From AWTP1-13 sp963827545 (GTDB lineage: Bacteria; Pseudomonadota; Alphaproteobacteria; Rhizobiales; Hyphomicrobiaceae): DNA of 64,000 bases. The stretch spans positions 27,559-91,558 of the forward strand of contig CAWHBI010000009.1 in NCBI GenBank assembly GCA_963827545.1. Direction: 5' to 3'. Every line of letters begins with the position of its first letter. Within the stretch, counting starts at the first letter, position 1. Shown here piece after piece: positions 52,983 through 61,042 of this stretch. The notes below the pieces were generated by a model that was given only the letters and a program-made list of their open reading frames with translations, made no database searches and was not told the DNA's origin. Both the position numbers and the translations under genes were made by a program.

Positions 52983-55103
52983 ATGGCGCACATGGACCAG
53001 CCTGAGAGGAGGCGCCGCGGAAGGCTCGCAAGAGTGCTTCGCGGCGCGCTGCTGGCCGCAGCCGCCCTGGCCTGCGCCCCGCTAGGGATGGTGGCGTGGA
53101 CGTGGGCACGGCTGCAGCCCCTGTCGCTGGCTCGCGCCGAGGCCGTCTCTGTCACCGTGGTCGATCGCAACGACCGGCTGCTGCGCGCCTACACCGCGCC
53201 TGACGGGCGCTGGCGCATGCCGGTGGAGCCGAGGGATGTCGATCCGCGCTACGTCGCCATGCTCATCGCCTTCGAGGACAAGCGCTTCCGCCGGCATCGC
53301 GGCGTGGACCCGTTGGCGGTGGGCAGAGCCGGCTGGCAGCTGCTCCGCCACCGCCGCATCGTCTCGGGCGGCTCCACCATCACCATGCAGGTCGCGCGCC
53401 TGCTGCTCGGCGAGCACGACCGTTCGCCCACGGGCAAGATCCGCCAGGCGTTGCTCGCCCTCGCGCTGGAGCGGCAGCTGTCGAAGGACGAGATCCTGCG
53501 CATCTACCTGCGGCTGGCACCCTTCGGCGGCAACTTGGAAGGCGTGCGCGCCGCCTCGCTGGCCTACTTCGGCAAGGAACCACGGCGGCTGTCGGTGGGC
53601 GAAGCCGCACTGCTCGTAGCAGTTCCCCAGTCGCCAGAGACGCGCCGGCCGGACCGCTTCCCGGACGCCGCGCGGCGCGCGCGCAACCACGTGCTCGCCC
53701 GCATGCTGGCTGCCGGCGTGATCTCGCGCGAGGACGCGGCGCGGGCCATGGCGGAGCGCGTGCCGGTAGCGCGGCGCGACTTCCCCATGCTGGCCCCGCA
53801 CCTCGCCGACGCAGAGGTCGAGCGCCACAAGGGCCGCACGGTCCACCGCCTCACCCTCGACTACCTGGCGCAGGCCAACCTCGAGCAGCTCGTGCAGGAC
53901 TACGGCGCGACGCTGGGCGGGCGGCTTTCCGCCGCGATCGTGGCGGTCGACCATCGCACGGGCGAGGTGATCGCCCAGGTCGGATCGCCCGGGCTGCTCG
54001 ATAGCGAGCGTTTCGGCGCGGTCGACATGACGGATGCGATACGCTCGCCGGGCTCCACCCTGAAGCCGATCATCTACGGCCTAGCCTTCGAGCTCGGACT
54101 CGCCCATCCCGAGACGCTGATCGAGGACCGGCCGTCCCGCTTCGGCATCTACGTACCCAAGAACTTCGATCACGACTGGCACGGCACCGTGACGATCCGC
54201 ACCGCGCTGACGCAGTCGCTGAACATCCCGGCCGTGAAGGTGCTGGAGGCATTGGGCGCGGGCAGGCTGCATGCGCGCCTGCAGCAGGCCGGCGTGAGCC
54301 CAGTGCTGCCCAAGGGCGCGGACCCGTCCTTGGCCATGGCGCTCGGAGGGGTGGGCCTGCGGCTGACCGATCTCGCCACGCTCTACGCCGGCATCGCCCG
54401 GGGCGGCGAGCCGGTCGTCCTCAGGCACAGCCGCGAAGGCGCCCCACCAAAAGGCGCCGCGGCGGGCCAGCGGCTGCTGTCCCCGGTAGCAGCCTGGTAT
54501 GTCGCCGACATCCTGTGTCAGGCCTTGCCGCCGGCCAACGCCAAGCCTGGCCAGCTCTGCTACAAGACGGGCACCTCCTACGGCTTCCGCGATGCGTGGT
54601 CCGTGGGCTTCGACGGGCGCTACGCCATCGCGGCCTGGGTCGGGCGGCCCGATGCCGCCGCCACTCCGGGGCTCTCCGGACGAGCATCTGCAGCGCCGCT
54701 GTTGTTCGACGCCTACGCACGGCTTGCCTCCCGGCGTACGCCAATGCCAGCGGCTCCCGCGGGCGTCCTGCGGGTCTCCAACGGCGACCTGCCACCGCCG
54801 CTGAGACGCTTCCGCGAAACTGCGGCAGACGAGCGCGCCAGCGCCTATCTGGAGCCCCCGGTCAGGATCGCATTCCCACCGGACCGCGCGGAGATCGAGG
54901 TCGAGGAGGGCGAAGGCGGCAGCGTGGTCGTCAAGGTCGAGGGCGGTGCCCTGCCGCTCACCTGGCTTCTCGATGGGGAGCCCATCGCCTCCGACTCCAC
55001 CCGGCGTGAGTTCGAGCTGCCGGCAGCCGGCCGCGGCTTCTTCAAGCTGTCCGTAATCGACGCCAAAGGCCGCACCGATCGCGTGACCATCAGGCTCAAG
55101 TGA
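52983..55103 (+). CDS. pbpC: Penicillin-binding protein 1C
   Basis: 706 residues. ATG 52983 lies 12 bp after the alpha-2-macroglobulin stop. An N-terminal membrane anchor precedes the glycosyltransferase domain, with EDKRFRRHRGVDP, GGSTITMQVARLL and LRLAPFGGNLEGV. The transpeptidase has SPGSTLKPIIYG (catalytic Ser in STLK), QSLNIPAVK and KTGTSYGFRDAW. The C-terminal BiPBP_C domain (VVKVEGGALPLTWLLDGEP) is the extension found in PBP1c. It polymerises peptidoglycan and may repair the wall where alpha-2-macroglobulin acts. Confidence 0.95.
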   Translation: MAHMDQPERRRRGRLARVLRGALLAAAALACAPLGMVAWTWARLQPLSLARAEAVSVTVVDRNDRLLRAYTAPDGRWRMPVEPRDVDPRYVAMLIAFEDKRFRRHRGVDPLAVGRAGWQLLRHRRIVSGGSTITMQVARLLLGEHDRSPTGKIRQALLALALERQLSKDEILRIYLRLAPFGGNLEGVRAASLAYFGKEPRRLSVGEAALLVAVPQSPETRRPDRFPDAARRARNHVLARMLAAGVISREDAARAMAERVPVARRDFPMLAPHLADAEVERHKGRTVHRLTLDYLAQANLEQLVQDYGATLGGRLSAAIVAVDHRTGEVIAQVGSPGLLDSERFGAVDMTDAIRSPGSTLKPIIYGLAFELGLAHPETLIEDRPSRFGIYVPKNFDHDWHGTVTIRTALTQSLNIPAVKVLEALGAGRLHARLQQAGVSPVLPKGADPSLAMALGGVGLRLTDLATLYAGIARGGEPVVLRHSREGAPPKGAAAGQRLLSPVAAWYVADILCQALPPANAKPGQLCYKTGTSYGFRDAWSVGFDGRYAIAAWVGRPDAAATPGLSGRASAAPLLFDAYARLASRRTPMPAAPAGVLRVSNGDLPPPLRRFRETAADERASAYLEPPVRIAFPPDRAEIEVEEGEGGSVVVKVEGGALPLTWLLDGEPIASDSTRREFELPAAGRGFFKLSVIDAKGRTDRVTIRLK

Positions 55104-55173
55104 GCCGCCGTTCTGAGGTGAGTGCTCAGCTGGAACTGTTCCCAGAGCCACCCAAGAGAAAGTAGTCCAAGAC

Positions 55174-55210
55174 TGGACTTAATCGCGGTTAAGTGCTATA
55201 GTGCACTTAA
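55174..55210 (+). promoter_or_regulatory. Promoter with overlapping operator of the Xre/RES module
   Basis: TGGACT (55174-55179) and TATAGT (55197-55202) are separated by 17 bp and form a good sigma-70-like promoter. TTAAGTGC-TATAGT-GCACTTAA (55189-55210) is an inverted repeat centred on the -10 box. CTTAA-TCGCGG-TTAAG (55178-55193) adds a second dyad between the boxes. Repression by the antitoxin just downstream is the natural reading. Confidence 0.75.
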
Positions 55211-55223
55211 CAGAGGTTTTGCG

Positions 55224-55658
55224 ATGCGCCAAGCTGTTGTTCGGAAGGATAGGAAGAGAGCCCTCCAGCGGCGAGCGTTTCGGCCACCGCCAACACCAGA
55301 CCACAACACCATAGCTGTGGGGATGCGTGCATTCTTCGCGATCATGGACAAATGGGGACTGTCGTACGACGAGGCGAGCACGCTATTGGGGCAACCCGGC
55401 AAGTCCACGTACTACACTTGGAAAAGGGGTGAAGTAAGAAACGTCGTTCACGGATTGGATCTGGCAAGCCGGATCAGTTATCTGCTTGGCATCTTCAAGT
55501 CCCTTGAGATCATCTACGACCAACCCGATCTGGCCGATAGCTGGGTGCGCAAACCCAATGCGGCATTTGGTGGCCAATCTGCGCTTGATCGAATGTTGGC
55601 AGGACAGATCGTCGATCTAGCGCGCGTGCGCGAGTATCTGGATAGCGTTCGAAGCTAA
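55224..55658 (+). CDS. Xre/MbcA/ParS-type antitoxin (DUF2384)
   Basis: 144 residues. ATG 55224 has AGAGG at 55212-55216. After a basic N-terminus, MRAFFAIMDKWGLSYDEAST plus LLGQPGKSTYYTWKRGEV forms the HTH. RISYLLGIFKSLEIIYDQPD and NAAFGGQSALDRMLAGQIVD with VREYLDSVRS match the C-terminal DUF2384 toxin-binding domain. It pairs with the RES toxin 13 bp downstream. Composition is less GC-rich than the surrounding chromosome. Confidence 0.88.
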   Translation: MRQAVVRKDRKRALQRRAFRPPPTPDHNTIAVGMRAFFAIMDKWGLSYDEASTLLGQPGKSTYYTWKRGEVRNVVHGLDLASRISYLLGIFKSLEIIYDQPDLADSWVRKPNAAFGGQSALDRMLAGQIVDLARVREYLDSVRS

Positions 55659-55671
55659 CGGGCGGTGTGAC

Positions 55672-56409
55672 TTGCCGAAGACTCTTGATCTCTTCTACGA
55701 CCGCGCACGAGTAGAAAAGATACCGGTCAAACGAGTTCGATGGGCCGCCACCCATCGCCTCCAATCTGACCGCTATCCGCCCGTTCCTTACTGGGAGCGC
55801 ATTGCCGACCCTGAAGATCGGAGCATCCTCGACGATCTGGAGCGACTAACAGACCCAGCTTCAAGGCAGGCGATCGGCAAGATCAGCTTGGTGCCCACAA
55901 CAAAACGCGTCTTTGGTCCCGGCGCCTCTGCCGCCATGGGCCCATTCACACACGCGAGCAGAGACAACCCAAGTCGCTTCACTGACGGATCATATGGCGT
56001 ATACTACGCTGGCAGGAAATTTGAGACCGCCCTCCGTGAAGTGGCCTTTCATAGAGGACGGTTTCATGCGGCGACCAACGATCCGCCCATCAACACCACC
56101 TTCAGGACGATAACCGCAAGCATCAACAAGATGCTGCATGACCTCCGCGCGGGGGATTGGGCAGAGTTTCTGGACCCCGACCCCAAAAAGTATGCCGCGC
56201 CTCAAGTCTTGGGCGCCCAGCTCAAAGAGGCGGGAAGCAACGGAATTGTTTACCCCAGCGTTCGCCATTCCACAGGCGAGTGCATCGGAGCATTTTGGCC
56301 CAACGTAATTTCCACCCCCATTGAGGGCAAGCGCATCGCCCTAAAGTGGAACGGCGAATTGATCACTGAGTGGTTCGACTTCGAAACCAATGAGTGGCAA
56401 CGGCTTTAA
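55672..56409 (+). CDS. RES-domain toxin (NAD+-degrading type)
   Basis: 245 residues from TTG 55672; no ATG or GTG fits, and the ribosome binding site is weak. The RES fold is clear: HRLQSDRYPPVPYWERIADP (Arg), LVPTTKRVFGPGASAAMGPF, GSYGVYYAGRKFETALREVA (Glu) and IVYPSVRHSTGECIGAFWP (Ser). Characterised RES toxins such as MbcT degrade NAD+ and stop growth unless bound by the Xre antitoxin. All three signature residues are present, so the toxin is probably active. Convergent with a small - strand gene, overlapping by 4 bp. Confidence 0.9.
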   Translation: MPKTLDLFYDRARVEKIPVKRVRWAATHRLQSDRYPPVPYWERIADPEDRSILDDLERLTDPASRQAIGKISLVPTTKRVFGPGASAAMGPFTHASRDNPSRFTDGSYGVYYAGRKFETALREVAFHRGRFHAATNDPPINTTFRTITASINKMLHDLRAGDWAEFLDPDPKKYAAPQVLGAQLKEAGSNGIVYPSVRHSTGECIGAFWPNVISTPIEGKRIALKWNGELITEWFDFETNEWQRL

Positions 56410-56657
56410 TTCGAGATCTGACGCTTCAACAGGAGGAGCCGCACCGCCTCTGTCCTCAGCGGCTCGGGATCGCGACTATCCTCCTTCGCCAAGCTCAGCA
56501 CGATGTTGGCAAGGCTGAGCTGCGCCGCCTCGATGGCGAGCGGATTGCGGCCAACGCCTGGTTTGATTTCCTTCCAGGCCTGATCAAAGGCTTTGAAGAT
56601 CGCGTTCAGCGCCTCGGGCCCGAACGCCGCCCTGGCGATAAGCCGGCGAGCCAACAC
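56406..56657 (-). CDS. Small helical protein of unknown function
   Basis: 83 residues if started at GTG 56657; the frame stays open to 56735 and GTG 56681 is another option. LARRLIARAAFGPEALNAIF leads into KAFDQAWKEIKPGVGRNPLA and IEAAQLSLANIVLSLAKEDS. It is a compact helical protein with an FGPEAL motif seen in unnamed alphaproteobacterial small proteins. No membrane span. Its 3' end overlaps the convergent RES gene by 4 bp. Confidence 0.6.
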   Translation of the reverse strand: MLARRLIARAAFGPEALNAIFKAFDQAWKEIKPGVGRNPLAIEAAQLSLANIVLSLAKEDSRDPEPLRTEAVRLLLLKRQISN

Positions 56658-56703
56658 GGCCGCCCGCCTCAGTCCCCGCACAACACAAGAGCCAACGTGC
56701 AAC

Positions 56704-56839
56704 CTACAAACGTTGCAGGTCAGACCCGGTTCCAATCACTTTGAGGATTTCTTCGCGCGCTTGGTCGCGTCGGCGCCGCTTCACCATCTCGTTGTGCGTC
56801 TCGGGCTTGCCCGAGCAGCCGCTTCACGGCCCTATCCAT
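56704..56839 (-). CDS. Possible short ORF, apparently frameshifted
   Basis: ATG 56839 begins DRAVKRLLG. Skipping one base at about 56809 gives KPETHNEMVKRRRRDQAREE, then ILKVIGTGSDLQRL to a TAG at 56704-56706. The repaired peptide has a natural helical pattern, whereas the unrepaired frames give low-quality sequence. About 44 residues, upstream of the helical protein at 56406-56657 on the same strand. No homologue is recognised, and this may be chance. Confidence 0.3.
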
Positions 56840-56956
56840 CCGCCGCAGGGCCTGGGCGGGATCCAGCCCGTCGTCTGTGCCAGCTTGCTCTCAGGGCTTG
56901 TCGCCCATCCGTTCTCATCCCCGCGGTAGCTCTTTCTCCCGAGGGCTTCGCCTGCC

Positions 56957-57916
56957 TCAGCTGAGTTGCAGCCGGACCTGGGCGGGGCTTTCCTGATGCA
57001 CGGAGGCTCTGCGCGCCTCGCCGTTGCCGGCCTGGCTTCGCGCTTCGCGGAACCAATCGGTGAGGAAGTCCAGCAGCACGCGCATGCGCGGCAGCATGTG
57101 CTTGGCGCTCGGGTAGAGGGCCCATACCGCCACGTTGCTCGCAATCTGGTAGTCGGCCAAAACCTGCACGAGATGGCCAGAATTCAGCTCGGGCAGGATC
57201 TCGAACTCGGAAGCGCGGATCAGGCCGTCGCCGTCGAGCGCAGCCTGGCGCAGCAGCTCGCCGTCGTTCGACTTTAGCGGCCCGCTCACCCGCACCCCAG
57301 TCTCCATGCCGTTCCTGCTGAACGACCACTGGAAGCGGTCACCGAGAACGAGACAGTTGTGATTGCTCAGGTCTTCGGCCCGCAGCGGGCGCCCCCGCCG
57401 CGCGAGGTAGGCGGGCGACGCGGCAACGACATAGCGGTCGGCCGCGAGACGCTTGGCGATGACGGACGAGTCCAACAGCGCACCGGTGCGCATGGCCATG
57501 TCGTAGCCGTCTTCCTGCAGGTTGACCGGGCGGTCCTGCAGATCGAGCTGCACCTCGATCTCCGGGTAGGCGCGCAGGAACACGCCAAGGGCCGGGGCAA
57601 CGTAGCGTCGGCCGAGGCTTGCCGGGGCGGCGATCTTGAGCTTGCCCTTGGGCTTGTTCACCTTGTCGTCGACACTGGCGCGCGCAGCCTCAATCTCGGC
57701 CAGAATGCGCTCGACGTACGCCAGAAACGTGGACCCCTCTTCCGTAATGCGGATCGATCGCGTGGTGCGGTCGAACAGGCGGGCCGACAGCTCGTCCTCC
57801 AGCGCCTGAATGCGCTTGGAGATGGTGCCCGGGGTCAAGCCCAATTCAGTCCCTACGGCAGACAGGTTCTGTACCGCCGCCACACGCGCAAAAATGCGCA
57901 TATCCTGAATGTCCAT
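56957..57916 (-). CDS. LysR-family transcriptional regulator
   Basis: 319 residues from ATG 57916, chosen because MDIQDMRIFARVAAVQNLSA is the canonical start of the LysR winged-helix domain; upstream codons do not look coding. ELGLTPGTISKRIQALEDEL is the recognition region. The effector domain has GKLKIAAPASLGRRYVAPAL, VQLDLQDRPVNLQEDGYDMA and an ALYPSAKHMLPRMRVLLDFL C-terminal signature, typical of the DsdC/AaeR-like branch. The C-terminus carries about 25 extra polar residues. No adjacent metabolic operon identifies its target. Confidence 0.9.
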   Translation of the reverse strand: MDIQDMRIFARVAAVQNLSAVGTELGLTPGTISKRIQALEDELSARLFDRTTRSIRITEEGSTFLAYVERILAEIEAARASVDDKVNKPKGKLKIAAPASLGRRYVAPALGVFLRAYPEIEVQLDLQDRPVNLQEDGYDMAMRTGALLDSSVIAKRLAADRYVVAASPAYLARRGRPLRAEDLSNHNCLVLGDRFQWSFSRNGMETGVRVSGPLKSNDGELLRQAALDGDGLIRASEFEILPELNSGHLVQVLADYQIASNVAVWALYPSAKHMLPRMRVLLDFLTDWFREARSQAGNGEARRASVHQESPAQVRLQLS

Positions 57917-58222
57917 GCTTCCACCCCACCCCGACCGGCACTTGCTGCTGCTTTGGGGAGAACCGCGCCATGAGCGATGCTCGGCAGGCAGTCTTATACA
58001 ACGGTGCGTTGCAGAGCCGACCTTAGCCGCGAAATCGTGCGGATTCAAATGCGAAGTGAGATGCTACGTCCCATCGATGTGGTGCTGTTGCCAAAATCAC
58101 ATTGCAGCACCAACATGCGGTCACACCACCGACATTCCATCGAGGCTGGCCATCGAGGCTGGCCATCGAGGCCGGCCATCGAGGCTGGTGCCGCGCGGCC
58201 GCAAGCGCGGTGAGACCGCGCG
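57917..58222. repeat. Intergenic region with four 13-bp tandem repeats
   Basis: CCATCGAGGCTGG is repeated four times without gaps (58137-58188), the third copy having C for T at one position. The repeats lie upstream of the LysR gene and 35 bp beyond the 3' end of the DUF4175 gene. The rest of the 306-bp gap shows no gene. It looks like a small minisatellite and could vary in copy number. Confidence 0.8.
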
Positions 58223-60799
58223 TCAAAAGCGCTTCAACAGACGCTCCAGATACTCGAGCTCGATGGGCGGCCTCGTCGTCTCGCCCAGGCGGCGGCGCAG
58301 CTCCTCCAGGATTTCACGTGCGCGCTGGACGTCGATCTGGTCGGGGACCTTGACGCCCACGCCCGGGTCCGGCCCGTCCGTGCGCTGGGGCGGGCGACCC
58401 ATGGGATCGAGTTCGCCCTGGCTATCGTTGAGGCCGAAGCGCGAGGGCATCTGGCGCAGCATCTGCTGGGCCATCTCGCGGGCGCCCTGACGCAGCTGCT
58501 CGAGCGCGCGCGCCTCCTGGTCGGCCGCGCCATCGAGATCGCCGTTGCGCAGCGACCGCTCGGCACGCTCCATCGATTCTTCCGCGCCATTCAGCTGGCC
58601 CGGAGGCTGCATGCCGAACTCACGCAGGCCGCGCTGCAGCCGGCCCAGTCGCTCGCGCAACTCACGTTGGCGATCACTGAGGCCGTCGCCCTGGTCGCCG
58701 CTCTCGCCTTCACCCTGACCCTGCTGGCCTTGTTGACCCTGCTGGCCTTGTTGGCCCTGCTGCCCTTTCTGGCCCCTCTGTCCTCGCTGCCCCTGCTGCT
58801 GACGCTGCTGGCCGAAGGTATCGTCGAGCAGCTGCTGCTGGCGGCCGATGATGTCGCCGAACTCGTCCATCATCTTGCCCATGCGCTGGTTCTGGCCCTG
58901 GTCGGCCATGCGGCCCGACTGCAGGCGGTCCAGAAGGTCGCGCAACTGGCTCAGCATTTGCTGAGCCATGTCGCGGTTGCCCGAGCGGGCCATGTTCTCG
59001 AGATTGCGCAGCATCTGCTCGAGATCGCGCTGCGAGAGCATTTGCTGGTTCTGATTGTTGCCCTGCATGGGCGGCTGCCCCTCGGCCTGCCGGGCGAGCT
59101 GATCGAGGAACTGCGCAAGGGCCTGCCGCAGCTCCTGCATCAGGCGCTGGATCTCCTCGTCGGAGGCACCCTCTTCGAGGGCCCGCTGCAGGCGGTCCTG
59201 CGCCGCCCGGAGCGCGCGCTCCGCATCCGAGAGGTTCCCGTCCTCGATGCGCAAGGCCACGTTCCACAGCTGTGCGATCACGCTGTTGCGGCTCGCGCGC
59301 GTGTCCTCACGCTGCAGGCGCCAATACGCCGACCGCAGGCCCAAAAACACCTGCAGGTCCTCGATGAAGCCCTCGGGCTCGGAGGTGAGCGCATCGACCG
59401 CCTTGGCCACCAACAGGCGGTCGCGAGGGTCCTCGACCAGCTTGCGGCGCTGCTCCACCACGGCGCGTGCCAGCGGCTTCGTAAAGCGCCGCTCGGGCAG
59501 GGTGATCTCGACCGTCTCGCTCCGCCCCGTCTGGCCGGCGAGGTCCTTGGCTGTGAGAGTGAGCTCCACCTTCATCCCAGCCCACTGATGCTCGCCGATC
59601 TCGTGGAGGCTCTGTCCCTCGGCCAACTTGGGATAGGAGCGCGGCAGCCGGAGCGTCAGCGCTGGCGGCCGCTCGTAGGGCGGCCGTGCGCCTTTCTTCG
59701 GCTCGCGCGCCCAGGCAGTCGATGATGTGTCCGGCTTCGGAATAATGCGGCGGACGCGGGCCTCGGCCGAGACCACGCCGTAGTCGTCCTCGACCTTGTA
59801 GAACAGCTTGAGGGTGCCGCGCTGGGATCGCTCCGGCTCCTTCGTCAGGCTGATCTTGGGCGTATGGTCGGGCGTGACCGAGAAGGTCCAGCTCGCAACC
59901 TGCATGCCGCTGCTATGCACGGTGATCGTCCCGGAGCGCCGCACCTCGAGCTTGAGCTCGAGCACATCGGTCGGGCTGGCCGGTGCCGGCGCCTCCAGCC
60001 GTTGCGGCGCACCATTCTCGCCCGGCACCTCGAGCGTGAGGTCGCGCATGCCCGCCCCGCCAGCGCGCACGATCAGCAAGCTCTTGTCGGGAACTTCGAA
60101 CGTGCCAGCAGGCCGCTTCTCCTGCGCGCGCAGCCCCGTGAGGCCGCCATCGGCGAGCATGATGGGCGGCTTGGCCGTGTAGGACGGCGGCGTCACCCAG
60201 GCGTCGAGGCGCGCCTCGGCCCCTTTGGCAAGCGGGCTGAAGCGGAACGCCGACCAGAGCCGGTCGGCCGCACTGTCGCCAACGACGATGGTCAGGACGA
60301 AAACACCGATCAGAAGTACGGCACGCAGTGCGAAGGGGTCGTAGCGGTCGGTGCGCGGCTCCGGGCGGCCGACGCGTAGCCTGCCGAGAAGGCTGGCGAG
60401 GCGCTGGCGATGCACCTTCCAGAGTGCGGCCGTGCGCGCGTCGGCGGCGCCGAGCGTCAGCGTGTCCTCGTAGGAGGATGCCGGGCGATGGCGGATTCCG
60501 GATACGCCTTCGACCCGCCGAATCGCCTCCTGCCGGGTGGGCCAGCGCACGCTGAGCATGGCAATCAGGACCGCGGCGAGAGCCAAGCCGAACAGGCCCA
60601 GAACGATCTTGTGGGGCAATTCCGGCAGCCACGGCCACAGGCCTACGAGCGATGCGGCAATGAACAACCCGGTCAAGCCCAGGAGCAGCCACGCGCGCGG
60701 CCAGATCTGCTCGAACAGCAGTGCCCACTTGCTCAGTAACACCTTGCGTTCGAACGCGCTTTCCGGCGCGGAGCGGGGCATCTGGTGGCGTGCTGACAT
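58223..60799 (-). CDS. DUF4175 (TIGR02302) family membrane protein
   Basis: 858 residues. Two N-terminal hydrophobic spans (WLLLGLTGLFIAASLVGLWP and IVLGLFGLALAAVLIAMLSV) and a third near residue 160 anchor a large, probably periplasmic domain. WVTPPSYTAKPPIMLADGG and FSVTPDHTPKISLTKEPER are typical of the family. The C-terminal third is coiled and Gln-rich (QQLLDDTFGQQRQQQG), including about six GQQ triplets, then LSDRQRELRERLGRLQRGLR. The family is common in alphaproteobacteria. Its role is unknown, but envelope maintenance is suspected from its architecture. Confidence 0.85.
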   Translation of the reverse strand: MSARHQMPRSAPESAFERKVLLSKWALLFEQIWPRAWLLLGLTGLFIAASLVGLWPWLPELPHKIVLGLFGLALAAVLIAMLSVRWPTRQEAIRRVEGVSGIRHRPASSYEDTLTLGAADARTAALWKVHRQRLASLLGRLRVGRPEPRTDRYDPFALRAVLLIGVFVLTIVVGDSAADRLWSAFRFSPLAKGAEARLDAWVTPPSYTAKPPIMLADGGLTGLRAQEKRPAGTFEVPDKSLLIVRAGGAGMRDLTLEVPGENGAPQRLEAPAPASPTDVLELKLEVRRSGTITVHSSGMQVASWTFSVTPDHTPKISLTKEPERSQRGTLKLFYKVEDDYGVVSAEARVRRIIPKPDTSSTAWAREPKKGARPPYERPPALTLRLPRSYPKLAEGQSLHEIGEHQWAGMKVELTLTAKDLAGQTGRSETVEITLPERRFTKPLARAVVEQRRKLVEDPRDRLLVAKAVDALTSEPEGFIEDLQVFLGLRSAYWRLQREDTRASRNSVIAQLWNVALRIEDGNLSDAERALRAAQDRLQRALEEGASDEEIQRLMQELRQALAQFLDQLARQAEGQPPMQGNNQNQQMLSQRDLEQMLRNLENMARSGNRDMAQQMLSQLRDLLDRLQSGRMADQGQNQRMGKMMDEFGDIIGRQQQLLDDTFGQQRQQQGQRGQRGQKGQQGQQGQQGQQGQQGQGEGESGDQGDGLSDRQRELRERLGRLQRGLREFGMQPPGQLNGAEESMERAERSLRNGDLDGAADQEARALEQLRQGAREMAQQMLRQMPSRFGLNDSQGELDPMGRPPQRTDGPDPGVGVKVPDQIDVQRAREILEELRRRLGETTRPPIELEYLERLLKRF

Positions 60800-61042
60800 C
60801 CGTCCACTCTATCACGCCGGTGCCCGGCGCTGTGACACTTTCTCGACACTTCAACCGTTATCAACGGCCGAAGTTGCTGGCGCAATAGGGCGATAGCGGG
60901 GCCAGCCATCGGCGGCAGACATGATGCTGGAGGCCTTTCGGGCCACAACACCTCGAAGTCCGCCGTGCGTGTTCACAATTTGTTCTTGACGCCTCCGCGA
61001 GCTTGCCCAATAGGTTGCCCAAGCATCGTGGGGGGCAGCCGC
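60800..61042. promoter_or_regulatory. Divergent region between DUF4175 and comM
   Basis: The 243-bp gap separates two divergent genes and should hold both promoters. TGTTCACAATTTGTTC (60969-60984) stands out as AT-rich upstream of comM. No clear operator or RNA element is seen. Confidence 0.35.

Noticed and set aside
58137..58188. CRISPR array
   Set aside because: Repeats are 13 bp and directly abutting, with no spacers and no cas genes.
58700..58800. Minisatellite within the DUF4175 gene
   Set aside because: The periodic sequence encodes GQQ repeats in frame and is part of the protein.
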